Below, in pieces: positions 22,077 through 30,793 of a DNA stretch of 38,161 nt. Below the pieces are notes generated by a model. It was not told the origin of the DNA, ran no database searches, and saw nothing but the letters and a program-made list of their open reading frames with translations. The stretch's first letter is position 1; every line of letters begins with the position of its first letter. The stretch is from an uncultured Rubrobacteraceae bacterium (GTDB lineage: Bacteria > Actinomycetota > Rubrobacteria > Rubrobacterales > Rubrobacteraceae). The translations under genes and the position numbers were made by a program. The stretch is taken from NCBI GenBank assembly GCA_902806095.1, contig CADCVF010000033.1:1570-39730 (forward strand). Direction: 5' to 3'.

Positions 22077-23885
22077 ATGAGCACGCAGAATTGGGTGGTA
22101 GTCGCAACCATGGGCGTGTACTTGCTCTTCATGCTTTGGGTTGGCCGCAGGGCTTCCCACCGGGTATCGGACCTCGACAGCTATATACTGGCTGGCCGGA
22201 ACCTCCCTTGGTACATACTCGCCATGACCTACCTCGCCACGGTGGCCAGCACCGTGCAGCTGCTAGGGCAGCCGGGGTTCGCTTACCAGGAAGGCCTCTC
22301 ACTCTATTTCTGGGAGAAGATCGTGGTCATCACCGTCATCATTCTCCTCGTGGTGCCCCTGGCCAGGCGCTTGAGGGGCATTAGGGCTTCGACCCTGGCG
22401 GACGTTGCCCTCGCGCGGTTCCCTGACAGCAAGCGGATACACTACGTTCTGAGCGTCGCGCAGATAATCTGGGGCATCTTCGTGGCGGCCCTCTCCGTGT
22501 TCGGCGGCTCACTCCTGATCACCGCCGTGACGGGCATCCCTTTGCCGGTGGCGCTCGCGGTCATCGTTGGCGTCACACTCGCTTACACCATCCTTGGGGG
22601 CTTGAGCGCCGTCGTCGTGACGGACTCGGTCCAGTGGGGCGTCATAGTTATCGGGTCGGCCATATTCTTGCCGCTGTTGTACGTGGTGGTCGGGCCGTTC
22701 ACCACGTTCTTCTCACGGTACCTGGGACCCGACGGGATGCATCTCACCCAGGCGGCCGCCGACACGGCTATGCAGCCCGGTTTCACTGACATCTACACCC
22801 TGCCGGTCGCCCCGCTGACCGCCATCGCCTTTCTCATAACCTCAGGGGCCCTTCCCGCTGTGGATCCCAGTTACGCCCAGCGTACACTGGCTGCCCGCAG
22901 CGAACGGGAGGGACGGGTGGGGATATACGTGTTCGCCGCCATGTACCTTCTCGTGATGCTCCTCATACTCTCGCTCGGCATGTACGGCGCCGGGCTCAGG
23001 CCGAACCTCGGGAATCCGGATCAGGTCCTGCTGGTAATGGCGCAAGGATACCTCCCGCTATTCGGCAAGGCCCTGTTCCTCACCGCGGTCGCGGCGGCCG
23101 CCATGTCTACCATCTCGGCCTACTTCAACGTCACCGCGGGCTTGATCGTCAAGAATTTCGTCGTGGAGTTGGTGCCAGGAATGTCCCAGGAGCGCCAGGT
23201 GTTCTGGAGCAGGGTGGGTACTGGGGTCGTCGCCCTCGTGGCGCTCTCGTTCGCCCCGATCGCAGCCACCGGCCTCGCCGTCGCGGCGATAGCGGCCCAG
23301 ATCATACTCATAGCCGCCATGGGACCGTTGATCTACCTCGTTCTGTTCTGGCCCCGTCTCACCGAAAGGGCGGCCTTCTGGGGCACAGTGGCAACCGGAG
23401 TGGGGACGTTCGCACTCGTGCTAGCCGTAGGAGGCCCCGAGGCCGCAGTCCTCGGTCCGGGTCTACTGGGGATTCCTGTCCTGTTCTGGGGATTCGCGAT
23501 CGTGGCCCTGGTGTTCGGGGGCCTGAGCCTACTTGAGACCTACAATCCCGACGAGGTATCGCCGAGATTCCGAGACTTTTTCGAGGAAAGCACCTCTGGC
23601 ATTGCGCTTTCGAGGTGGGAGCTTGGCGCAGTCGCCGTCATGTGGTTGGTTTTGTTCATCCCGTGGGCGTATATGAAGGTCACCGGCTCTACGAATGCCT
23701 TCCCTCCTCTGAGCGGCCCCCTAGCCTTGCTGACGGACGGTACCCTCCTGGCCGTTACCGTGATAGTGCTCGCCGCGAGCGCCTACATGCTCACCAAGTT
23801 GGTCAAGTACATGCAGAGGGGTATGCGGGAGATGACCGAAGTCCACGCCGAACGTGAGTCCGGAGGTGATGTTCGCGCCGACTAA
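22077..23885 (+). CDS. Sodium:solute symporter (SSS family)
   Basis: 602 residues with about 13-14 hydrophobic segments, including VVVATMGVYLLFMLWVGRRA at the N-terminus, then SYILAGRNLPWYILAMTYLA. The SSS signature region AVAAAAMSTISAYFNVTAGL and the helix-break TVASTVQLLGQPGFAY are visible. It imports a small organic solute with Na+ across the inner membrane. Sub-type (sugar, amino acid, carboxylate) cannot be read from sequence alone. Start ATG is 88 bases after the dehydrogenase, with GGGGG upstream. Confidence 0.92.
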   Translation: MSTQNWVVVATMGVYLLFMLWVGRRASHRVSDLDSYILAGRNLPWYILAMTYLATVASTVQLLGQPGFAYQEGLSLYFWEKIVVITVIILLVVPLARRLRGIRASTLADVALARFPDSKRIHYVLSVAQIIWGIFVAALSVFGGSLLITAVTGIPLPVALAVIVGVTLAYTILGGLSAVVVTDSVQWGVIVIGSAIFLPLLYVVVGPFTTFFSRYLGPDGMHLTQAAADTAMQPGFTDIYTLPVAPLTAIAFLITSGALPAVDPSYAQRTLAARSEREGRVGIYVFAAMYLLVMLLILSLGMYGAGLRPNLGNPDQVLLVMAQGYLPLFGKALFLTAVAAAAMSTISAYFNVTAGLIVKNFVVELVPGMSQERQVFWSRVGTGVVALVALSFAPIAATGLAVAAIAAQIILIAAMGPLIYLVLFWPRLTERAAFWGTVATGVGTFALVLAVGGPEAAVLGPGLLGIPVLFWGFAIVALVFGGLSLLETYNPDEVSPRFRDFFEESTSGIALSRWELGAVAVMWLVLFIPWAYMKVTGSTNAFPPLSGPLALLTDGTLLAVTVIVLAASAYMLTKLVKYMQRGMREMTEVHAERESGGDVRAD

Positions 23886-24035
23886 TTTCTCCAGGCCGTG
23901 TATTTGCGAAGGTAGTGCGGGGCCCCAAGTGACACAATGTTCCGTCGTGCCAGCATCGGCCACCATTTACGATCACGGTCGAAAATAGATGAGATCCAGG
24001 CAAGTAGCAGTCGATCTAGCAAGAAGGGAGAATCG

Positions 24036-24407
24036 ATGAGAAAGACCGTTATGGCAGAGAAAGGTCCGGCTCCCGCCGGACCGTATTCCCACGCTGTGGT
24101 CGCGGACAACTTCGTGTTCATCTCGGGGCAGGGCCCCGTGAACCCTGAGACGGGCACCATGCCTGACGGCTTCACGGATCAGGTACGCCAGACTTTCGAG
24201 AACGTAAGGACGATCCTCGAGGCCGCCGGCTCGAGCCTTGACAACGTCGTGAAGGTCAACGCTTACGTGACCGACCTCACACGGTTCGCCGAGTTCAACG
24301 AAGTGTACAAAGAGTACTTCGACCACGACCCCCCGGCACGGACGACCGTCGCCGCAGCCCTGCTCGGCATGCTGGTAGAAGTGGACTGCATAGCCGTGGT
24401 CGAATAG
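24036..24407 (+). CDS. ridA: RidA family protein (enamine/imine deaminase)
   Basis: 123 residues from ATG 24036 (AAGAAGGGAG before it). Family hallmarks: GPYSHAVVADNFVFISGQ, the Arg/Glu region with NVKVNAYVTD-like KVNAYVTDL, and PARTTVAAALL containing the key Arg, followed by EVDCIAVV. RidA hydrolyses reactive 2-aminoacrylate and related enamines released by PLP-dependent dehydratases. That fits the PLP enzyme at the head of this block. Downstream is convergent with the minus-strand gene. Confidence 0.9.
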   Translation: MRKTVMAEKGPAPAGPYSHAVVADNFVFISGQGPVNPETGTMPDGFTDQVRQTFENVRTILEAAGSSLDNVVKVNAYVTDLTRFAEFNEVYKEYFDHDPPARTTVAAALLGMLVEVDCIAVVE

Positions 24408-24433
24408 CCCAGACCGTCAGCACCACAGACAAG

Positions 24434-24465
24434 ACCTGAAGCCTGATACCTGTAGCCTGAGACCT
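24434..24465. repeat. Intergenic GCCTGATACCTG repeat, copy 1
   Basis: A run of near-repeats (ACCTGAAGCCTGATACCTG, then TAGCCTGAGACC) between the convergent genes. The 12-mer GCCTGATACCTG recurs exactly at 26694-26705, on the other side of the minus-strand two-gene block. Confidence 0.45.
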
Positions 24466-24469
24466 AAAA

Positions 24470-25693
24470 TCAGGCGATAGCCTGCCTGATCCAGTCCAGA
24501 GCGTCCAGCCGGCAGAAGCCGTAATGGTAGAAGTCGAGACGCCCCAGCCTACGTTCGCGCGCGAGGGCGACCTTCTGGGCCAGGTTGTCGGCCGACCGGC
24601 AGTCCGGCTGCATCGGACGGAGCACGAGCCCGAGTTGCGAGGCGTCGGGGATCAGGGCCTGGTAGGCGGCGAGATCCAGGTCCAGCCTCCTGGGGTCGGC
24701 GGCGTATCCTGTCGCGGCGACGGTGTCGCACACACCGGCAAGCGCGGCGGCGTCGACCCCCATCTGCCACCCGATATCAGGTGCGGCCCCGCCTTCTGGA
24801 TGCCCGGTCGCGAAACCCTTCTCCGCCCCGCAAAGATCCAGAAACGCTAAGCTGGCGCCCCCGCCGGAGGCCGCCGTCGCTACCTCGTCTACGAGCGAAG
24901 TCACCGTCTCCGTCTTCGCGTCGAGATACCCTGACATTTGCTCGCCGCCGAAGGGTTCGAGGTCCTCGCGCGTTAGCCCTTCGGGGTCCTCACCGTCCCT
25001 GCCGTCAGCAAAGCGTCGCCCGAGTTCGTCGCGTACAGAGCGGTGAACCATCGCGGCGTCGACTCCATTGAGGCGGGCCGCCTCCAGGCAATGGTCACAG
25101 AAGCACAGTCCGAGCAGGTAGGCGCCGATAGCCCCGAGTTCATCGAAATAGCGTTCGTGGTGATAGCCGTGCCCGAGGCCGTGGAAGTGGAGCGACTCCG
25201 AGAGGATGGTCGAGACTTCGTAGCGGGCGATGTCCGAGGCGAGTGTGCGCGCGTACACCCGCACGTCGGGGTTCGATGGGCACAGGTCGGTCAGGTAGCG
25301 GTCTCCGAAAGCGTTCTGCGTTGCGCACTCGGGGTGGGCGAAACCCAACCGGTCGTTGTGCAGGAATACGGCCCAGGCGTTTACATGCATTCCTCGGTCG
25401 CCGGCGGCCTCGCACAGCTCACCGAGAGGGTCCCCCGAGCGGGCGAGTTCGCTGACGCGTGGCTGAAGCCGCATACCCTCATAGCGGGCGAAGTCTGGCG
25501 GGAAGAAGACGGCGCCACCCTCCAGATAGCGCACTCTACGGACGGGGTTGTGGGGAAAGATGTCCCTGGCGTCGTGGTAAGCGACGGCCATCGTCAGCCC
25601 ATCTACCCCTGCTCTGTCCTTGACGTTATCGAGCACCGTATCTGTGCCCTCGTCGCGAAGGTCGGTGGCGAAGGCGAGCATCGATGTCTTCAT
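24470..25693 (-). CDS. Unrecognised TIM-barrel-like protein, glycosidase-like
   Basis: 407 residues, MKTSMLAFATDLRDEGTDTV at the start. Alternating strand/helix pattern with strand ends such as LTMAVAYHD, MHVNAWAVFLHND, TILSESLHFHGLGHGYHHER and SLAFLDLCGAE suggests a (beta/alpha)8 barrel; the many His, Glu and Asp at strand ends recall glycoside-hydrolase-like barrels. A Cys pair FCDHC may bind metal. No family assignment is made. It follows an SDR by 49 bases on the same strand and lies opposite the transporter block, so a sugar- or polyol-related role is reasonable but unproven. No signal peptide. Confidence 0.7.
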   Translation of the reverse strand: MKTSMLAFATDLRDEGTDTVLDNVKDRAGVDGLTMAVAYHDARDIFPHNPVRRVRYLEGGAVFFPPDFARYEGMRLQPRVSELARSGDPLGELCEAAGDRGMHVNAWAVFLHNDRLGFAHPECATQNAFGDRYLTDLCPSNPDVRVYARTLASDIARYEVSTILSESLHFHGLGHGYHHERYFDELGAIGAYLLGLCFCDHCLEAARLNGVDAAMVHRSVRDELGRRFADGRDGEDPEGLTREDLEPFGGEQMSGYLDAKTETVTSLVDEVATAASGGGASLAFLDLCGAEKGFATGHPEGGAAPDIGWQMGVDAAALAGVCDTVAATGYAADPRRLDLDLAAYQALIPDASQLGLVLRPMQPDCRSADNLAQKVALARERRLGRLDFYHYGFCRLDALDWIRQAIA

Positions 25694-25742
25694 AGGGGCC
25701 TCAGATTATCTATCCGGAGGCTTACGATCAAGGCGCTCCACG

Positions 25743-26540
25743 TTATGACTGCTCGCCTTGACCCTTGATCATCTCCTCCATCATCAGCATGTTGCCGGCT
25801 GTGAGTCCTCCGTCGACGGGGAGCACGGCGCCTGTGATCCAGGCCGCCTCATCCGAGGCCAGGAACAGGGCGGCCCCGACCACGTCCTCGGGCTCACCGA
25901 CGCGGCCAAGCGGATACCATCTTCTGAGGCGCTCGAAAACATCAGAGTTCTTCTCCCTGCGCTGCTCCCAGGCTGGCGTTCTCAAGGTGCCAGGAGCGAT
26001 GGCGTTCACGCGAATACCGGCAGGTCCATAGCGAACCGCGAGGCTCCTCGTCAGGTTGAGGATACCGGCTTTGGCCGCGCTGTAGGCTTCGTTACCGTAG
26101 TAGCCCAGGGCGTTCACGGAACTGATGTTGAGAATAACCCCAGACCCGTTCTCCACCATGTCAACGAGCACGGTCTGCGAGCACAGAAACGTACCCTTCA
26201 GTGTGACGGTCACGTCCTCATCCCAGGTCTCTCCGCCGAGGCTGAGGAAGTCTTCGTCGGTAGCCTTCGCCGCGTTGTTGACCAGTATATCTACCTGTCC
26301 GAACGCCTCGCGGGTCGCCTCGACCATGGCTCTTACGTCGGACGCGTCGGTTACGTCCGTCGTTTGAGCCAGGGAGTCGCCACCTGCATCGAAAATCTCC
26401 TCCGCAACAGCTCCCGCGCGTCCCCTCGCTATGTCAGCGACCACGACGGCAGCACCCTCCGCTGCGAAACTGTGCGCCAGTATCCGGCCCAGTCCCGATC
26501 CACCTCCCGTTACGATGACAACCCTGTCTTCGAACCGCAT
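25743..26540 (-). CDS. SDR family oxidoreductase
   Basis: 265 residues from ATG 26540-26538, five bases after GGGAGG; a GTG two codons earlier is less likely. Motifs: VTGGGSGLGRILA, VADIARG (Asp after strand 2, NAD preference), LVNNAAKATDEDF, Ser in NISSVNAL, YSAAKAG and GAVLPVDGG. Close in pattern to glucose dehydrogenase/3-oxoacyl reductase-like SDRs. First gene of a minus-strand pair with the barrel protein; probably acts on the same small molecule. Confidence 0.87.
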   Translation of the reverse strand: MRFEDRVVIVTGGGSGLGRILAHSFAAEGAAVVVADIARGRAGAVAEEIFDAGGDSLAQTTDVTDASDVRAMVEATREAFGQVDILVNNAAKATDEDFLSLGGETWDEDVTVTLKGTFLCSQTVLVDMVENGSGVILNISSVNALGYYGNEAYSAAKAGILNLTRSLAVRYGPAGIRVNAIAPGTLRTPAWEQRREKNSDVFERLRRWYPLGRVGEPEDVVGAALFLASDEAAWITGAVLPVDGGLTAGNMLMMEEMIKGQGEQS

Positions 26541-26985
26541 CTTCACCTCCCGATCCCGCCGCCGGCACCAATATAGCCGAAACTATCGTCCCTGGATCAG
26601 GTGAGGCACACTCCCCGAGCTCACAGGAGCCTAGCCATGACCCGGCAGATCAGTTCTCCTCAGCAAGTTGGACTCTCCTGTGTAATTCCTGATGCCTGAT
26701 ACCTGAAGCCGCACTCACTGCAAATTCTCCTCGGAAAGCTTTCTAGGCGACGAACCACCGACGCTTAAGTTCCGCGCCTTGCTGACAGAGGGCGACACCA
26801 AGGTGCACTTCCATCTGGCACGCAGGCTGGTCTAAGTAAGCCATATGTGTAGGCACAAGAGCCGAAATCGACTTCTCTCCCCACCGGAGCCAGGCGGACC
26901 TTACCCTTCTGATTGGAGGGGGCCGGCAAACTCCCGGCTGCTGGTCGAACCTCGGGACGGAACAACACAATTATTCGGTAGCGCC
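26541..26985. other. Gene-free stretch
   Basis: Contains copy 2 of the GCCTGATACCTG motif (26694-26705, within GATGCCTGATACCTGAAGCC). It must hold the promoter of the minus-strand SDR pair; TATATT is seen near 26570 on that strand. A minus-strand frame ending AYLDQPACQMEVHLGVALCQ is not recognised. Nothing else found. Confidence 0.4.
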
Positions 26986-27778
26986 CATGCAGAGGCCTGA
27001 ACCACAACGTCGTAGTTCGCGAGTGGTCTGTTTTGTCCTTTTGGCGCTGCTCTTCGTGCTTGTAGCCTTTGGTCCGTCGGGTCCGCGCTGGAGGAGGATA
27101 GCCCTCGGGCCACAGCGGGCAACCTGAAGGATCGCGGTCTCGTGGTCACTGTCAGCCGGGTGGTAGACGGGGACACCGTAGAGGTCACCCCCGCGGTGGA
27201 TGGTCTCACGGAAGTGCGCCTGATAGGAGTAGACACTCCAGAAATCTCGCATCTTACCTACGGGGAGCAGCCTTACGGGCAGCAGGCCAAGGAGTTCACT
27301 ACCTCACGGCTGGAGGGAGGGCGGGTGGCCCTGGAGTTCGACGTGGAGCGGGTGGACCCTCATGGAAGGCTCTTGGCCTATGTCTAGCTACCTGACCACT
27401 CCATGTTCAACGAGGTGCTGCTCAAGGAGGGCTACGCTCAAATGGCCACGTTCCCACCGAACGTCAAGTACGTCGAGCGCTTGAGGGGCTCAGCGCAAGG
27501 TAAGGGAAGCGGGCAGAGGACTGTAGGATTTGCCGTTAGGCCAACTCTGCCAGAAGGCCGACCGGGGCAATAGGATAGGTGGCAGGTGCGGTACCGACGG
27601 CGGTGCGCAAGAATCGCCTCCCCCCTCGGTACCTTCCAACGTTGGTGGGAGAGAGGATCTGGACTGCTTGGACTTCTCGACCCAGGAGGAGGCTCAATAG
27701 ATTCTAGAGCAGGACCGCAGCGACCCCAACGGCCTGGACGGTAAGGATCACGGGGTGGCCTGTGAGAGCCTACCCTAA
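26986..27778 (+). pseudogene. Secreted thermonuclease (SNase) with Excalibur domain, multiply disrupted
   Basis: Reassembled from three frames. ATG 26986 starts RRSSRVVCFVLLALLFVLVA, a signal peptide or anchor. After about 27085 a frameshift leads to the SNase domain: VVDGDTVEV, RLIGVDTPE, YGQQAKEF and DPHGRLLAYV. TAG at 27385-27387 replaces the expected Trp (YVWLPD), and the frame resumes SMFNEVLLKEGYAQMATFPP. Another shift follows, then the calcium-binding Excalibur motif DLDCLDFSTQEEAQ, a second TAG (27695-27697), DPNGLDGKDHGVACESLP and stop. At least four lesions: non-functional as read. Confidence 0.8.
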
Positions 27779-27843
27779 CCACAGCCCCTTATGAACACCG
27801 GCTATCTCCGCTTGCGTCCCGGTCACGGACCATCCAATGCAGG

Positions 27844-29100
27844 TCAGGGCAGCGTGCGGCTCCTCCAGTAGGGCAGCAACCGCGGATCCCCGTAAGGCGG
27901 GCGAAGCATCACACTCGCGACGTTTAGAAAGGCTCGGCGGAAGTTACGGACATCTTCATAGCGCCACTTGGGGTCCGAGCAGCGCTGATTCCAGCCCTGC
28001 TGCAACGCGCGCCACGAGGGCCGTCCGATAAGCTTCGGGGCTTGCAGCTCGTCCTCCGAGGGCACCACGTCCACCTCGCCGTTGCCATCACAGAACGCTT
28101 CGTAGTCAGGCTTTTCAACCTCAGGAACCGCATTTTTCGCCTGTTCGGTGACGAAACCAAACAAGGCTAGGCTCCTCGCGGAGAGTGGACGGTTATCGCG
28201 ACCCTCCAACACCTCTTTTTGCATCTCTCGATAGTAGCGTAGGACGGTCTCGGCGGGTACCCAGGGCTCTGCCGTGAGAGTTATGGTCCCGCGCCCCATC
28301 TCGTCCCTCGAGAACGTTTCGATATGTCCAGCCAGGGCCACCACCGGCATCGCTTCACCCGTGAGCACAAATCGGGCGGCCTCAGCTTCCCCCCACGCGC
28401 GGCCAGAGTTCTCGGCAAGCCGGCCACTCACCTTCCGCAGCACGTCTAGAACCGAACCGACCTCAACCGGTATCTCCTCCAGGTAGCGCACGTTCAGTAT
28501 GTCCCTGTGGCTGAAGTCGAGTGGCTCGTAAGTGACCTTGCGGAAGCCTTCGCCCGGAGGATCGACGTAGATGTCGTCAAACCTGCACTCCAGCCCGTCC
28601 TCGTCTATGGCCCACCCGTCCGAGTAAACGTGTGAGTAATGCTCTCTTACGGGTATCTGCCGCTCGATGAACCAGGCTATGTCGAAGCACTGGTTGGCGG
28701 CGGATCTGACGAAGGCAAGCGCTTGTTCTGGGGTAAGAAGCTCGCCACCCAGAACCACCTTACGGAAGTAGCGGACGCGCGAGTCCAGCGAAGCACGCAG
28801 CGCCACGTGCTCTCCGAGGACCTCAGCGCGGTTCTTCTCGTAGGCGCCGAGTTCGGGCTTTACCTCCTTAGAGGAGTTCGTCGTGCCGGTTCCAGTGGAA
28901 CCGCGCACATTGGCCTCTGCGAGCGTTTGTTTGTAGGCCTTGAGCTGAATCCGGGTCTGATCGACCAGGTATTCCAACTCGAATTCTCCCTTCTCGTAGT
29001 CCTGGATCAGGTCCCTAGCTAGCAGGCTGTCCCAAACAGGATCTGGGACTCCGTCTCGCCTTAGTGCCTTCGCTAGCCGAACACGCGGCTCTTCGTACAT
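27844..29100 (-). CDS. 418-residue hypothetical protein of the mobile element
   Basis: No family recognised. The N-terminal third is helical and charged (LARDLIQDYEKGEFELEYLV, then a Thr/Ser-rich linker), the centre contains RVRYFRKVVLGGELLTPEQA and FVRSAANQCFDIAWFIE, and the C-terminal half is mixed with GRGTITLTAEPWVPAETVLR. Intact and long, with no membrane segment. It is divergent from the small genes that precede the replication module and is probably part of the same element. Start ATG 29100 has only a weak site (GGATG). Confidence 0.7.
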   Translation of the reverse strand: MYEEPRVRLAKALRRDGVPDPVWDSLLARDLIQDYEKGEFELEYLVDQTRIQLKAYKQTLAEANVRGSTGTGTTNSSKEVKPELGAYEKNRAEVLGEHVALRASLDSRVRYFRKVVLGGELLTPEQALAFVRSAANQCFDIAWFIERQIPVREHYSHVYSDGWAIDEDGLECRFDDIYVDPPGEGFRKVTYEPLDFSHRDILNVRYLEEIPVEVGSVLDVLRKVSGRLAENSGRAWGEAEAARFVLTGEAMPVVALAGHIETFSRDEMGRGTITLTAEPWVPAETVLRYYREMQKEVLEGRDNRPLSARSLALFGFVTEQAKNAVPEVEKPDYEAFCDGNGEVDVVPSEDELQAPKLIGRPSWRALQQGWNQRCSDPKWRYEDVRNFRRAFLNVASVMLRPPYGDPRLLPYWRSRTLP

Positions 29101-29148
29101 GTGTCATCCAGTCGTTACTCGGAACTGACACAGGTACGGTAATACTCG
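29101..29148. promoter_or_regulatory. Divergent promoter region
   Basis: The 48 bases between oppositely oriented genes contain GTGTCA (29101-29106) and TGACAC (29126-29131), an inverted repeat that could be an operator, and TAATAC on the plus side as a possible -10. Confidence 0.4.
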
Positions 29149-29454
29149 ATGGCGACGAAGTCAACACCCCAGACTCAGCGAGCGACCGACGCACAATGCA
29201 GGAGTCAAGCGTTGGGGAGCGAGCCGAAAACTCAACGACAGCCAGTCGAGGCGGCGTGCCTGGACGCGACGGAGAACCCCAGCATCACCTACTCTCCTCG
29301 CTCCGACGCCACGCCCGAGGGTGAGCTAGTTGCGCTGGCGGCGGTGTACGCGCTCGTCATCCAGGCCCACGAACGGAACAAGGCCGCCGCTCCCGCGAAC
29401 AAGAGACGAAAGGGGGTGAACTCGGAGGAGCGGCGGCAGGGCCAAGGTCAGTAA
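29149..29454 (+). CDS. Small hypothetical protein
   Basis: 101 residues beginning MATKSTPQTQRATDAQ. The first 60 are low complexity and Thr/Gln/Pro-rich, probably disordered; then a short helix ELVALAAVYALVIQAHERNK and a basic tail (NKRRKGVNSEERRQGQGQ). No family known. It lacks a strong ribosome site, and lies 20 bases before the next small gene. Confidence 0.5.
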   Translation: MATKSTPQTQRATDAQCRSQALGSEPKTQRQPVEAACLDATENPSITYSPRSDATPEGELVALAAVYALVIQAHERNKAAAPANKRRKGVNSEERRQGQGQ

Positions 29455-29474
29455 ACCCTACTTCTGGAAAGGGG

Positions 29475-29786
29475 GTGAACAACGTGCGAGACAAAATCCA
29501 GCTCAAAAGCAGCCATTGGCCATCCAGAGAGGAGCTGTTGAAGAAGGCTGCCGAGGGTTCGGTCAGCCGGTGCCTCACGGTCGAGGCCAGCTTCCATGAG
29601 GGCGAAGAGGTCCTCGTCATTGGCCACGCCGACTCTGAATTGCGTGACCGGGAGGTCCCTATGCGCCTTCAAGTCATCGACGGCACAAGCCAAGAGAAGT
29701 TCCTCTACTTGTTGCAAGAGATTGAAGAGGAGGCCAGGAATCACTGGGAGAGGTTCCGCCTCTTTGCGGTTTTGGACGGTCGCTGA
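29475..29786 (+). CDS. Small hypothetical protein
   Basis: 103 residues from GTG 29475 preceded by AAAGGGG. Alpha/beta composition with HEGEEVLVIGHADSELRDRE and QEKFLYLLQEIEEEARNHWE. Unrecognised. It is followed immediately by a strong terminator, so it closes the transcript started near 29149. Confidence 0.55.
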   Translation: MNNVRDKIQLKSSHWPSREELLKKAAEGSVSRCLTVEASFHEGEEVLVIGHADSELRDREVPMRLQVIDGTSQEKFLYLLQEIEEEARNHWERFRLFAVLDGR

Positions 29787-29797
29787 CCAAGTAAGAG

Positions 29798-29827
29798 GAG
29801 GCCGCGACGCCCCAGCGTCGCGGCCTC
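29798..29827 (+). terminator. Strong intrinsic hairpin
   Basis: GAGGCCGCGACGC (29798-29810), loop CCCA, GCGTCGCGGCCTC (29815-29827): a perfect 13-bp GC-rich stem followed by TTAGAA. It separates the small genes from the replication module. Confidence 0.8.
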
Positions 29828-29879
29828 TTAGAACCCCCAGAGCCGTCACGCTAATCGACCCTATTAGGAAGGAGTTCCT

Positions 29880-30434
29880 GTGCAAGGGTATAACCTTCAC
29901 CCGGACGGAACAATGCCGTCCTTCAGCAATCTGGACGAAATCAACACCATGAGCGTCCCCGAGGCGGCCATCGATTACCAGGGCCGCGGTCTCACTGTAA
30001 CCCCACTTCATGGCAAAAGGCCCGTACTTCGAAGGTGGCAAGAGCGCTACCTCAGCGAGAGCGAACTGCCCGATTACTTCGTCGACGGGCGCAACCTCGG
30101 AATAGTGCTTGGCGGCGCCGCCGCTGCCGGCCTGGTAGATGTAGACCTCGACAACCCCGTGGCCGTCGACGTGGCGGATCTTCTCCTGCCGGACACCGTG
30201 AAGAGCGGCAGAATGAAGAATCCACGCTCGCATCACTGGTTTGTCTGCGATCCTGCTCCTCCCTCAAGGAGATACTTCCTGACCAAGCCCATGGTCGACC
30301 GTTTGATGATCGAGTCCGGAGAGGCAACGCTGGTGGAGTTGCGGAGCACAGGACATCAAACCGTAGTCGCGCCGAGCATCCATCCTGTAGACGGTGACCG
30401 CTATATGTGGCACCAGGCGAGATATGCGAGATAG
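29880..30434 (+). CDS. Primase-polymerase (prim-pol), N-terminal part, frameshifted
   Basis: 184 residues from GTG 29880, after AGGAAGGAG. Archaeo-eukaryotic primase superfamily, bifunctional prim-pol type: AAIDYQGRGLTVTPLHGKRP, metal-binding Asp87/Asp89 in GLVDVDLDNP, SHHWFV, and VELRSTGHQTVVAPSIHP. It would prime or synthesise DNA for the element. The frame ends at DRYMWHQARYAR, whereas the next frame begins with the expected continuation, so one indel near 30405-30415 splits the protein. The catalytic half is complete. Confidence 0.85.
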   Translation: MQGYNLHPDGTMPSFSNLDEINTMSVPEAAIDYQGRGLTVTPLHGKRPVLRRWQERYLSESELPDYFVDGRNLGIVLGGAAAAGLVDVDLDNPVAVDVADLLLPDTVKSGRMKNPRSHHWFVCDPAPPSRRYFLTKPMVDRLMIESGEATLVELRSTGHQTVVAPSIHPVDGDRYMWHQARYAR

Positions 30435-30793
30435 ACGGCGAGGAGCTGGCCGGTCTCGTCCTCGACGTCGCCGTCGCCGCCCTACTTGCTATCAACCGCC
30501 CTTTGGGCAGCCGAGAGTGGTTTCTCATCCATGCCTTCGGCTTCCTGTGCCCGCGCTTAGGACCAGAGCAGGCCCAGAGAATCGTGGAGGCCGCCTCGAT
30601 GGCCTTCGACGACGAGGAGCACGACGAGCGGATGCTGGCGGTGCACTCGTTTCTGCGCAAGCCCGTCGACGACGACGCCCCGATGATGGAGGGTCTCCTG
30701 GCGGCGGAGTTAGAGAGACTGGCCCCAGGCGTCCTCGGCGCCATCTCCCGTTGGTATGAACGAGGCCGTCGCCATCGGGGAGGTGCGAGATGA
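30407..30793 (+). CDS. Prim-pol C-terminal part (split by frameshift)
   Basis: 128 residues opening at GTG 30407 with APGEICEIDGEELAGLVLDV, the linker that normally follows the VWH strand of prim-pol, then a helical primase C-terminal-like domain (SREWFLIHAFGFLCPRLGPE, ERLAPGVLGAISRWYERG). Together with the preceding frame it gives a protein of about 310 residues. Either a frameshift mutation, a sequencing error, or programmed frameshifting. It overlaps the next gene by four bases (ATGA). Confidence 0.65.
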   Translation: MAPGEICEIDGEELAGLVLDVAVAALLAINRPLGSREWFLIHAFGFLCPRLGPEQAQRIVEAASMAFDDEEHDERMLAVHSFLRKPVDDDAPMMEGLLAAELERLAPGVLGAISRWYERGRRHRGGAR

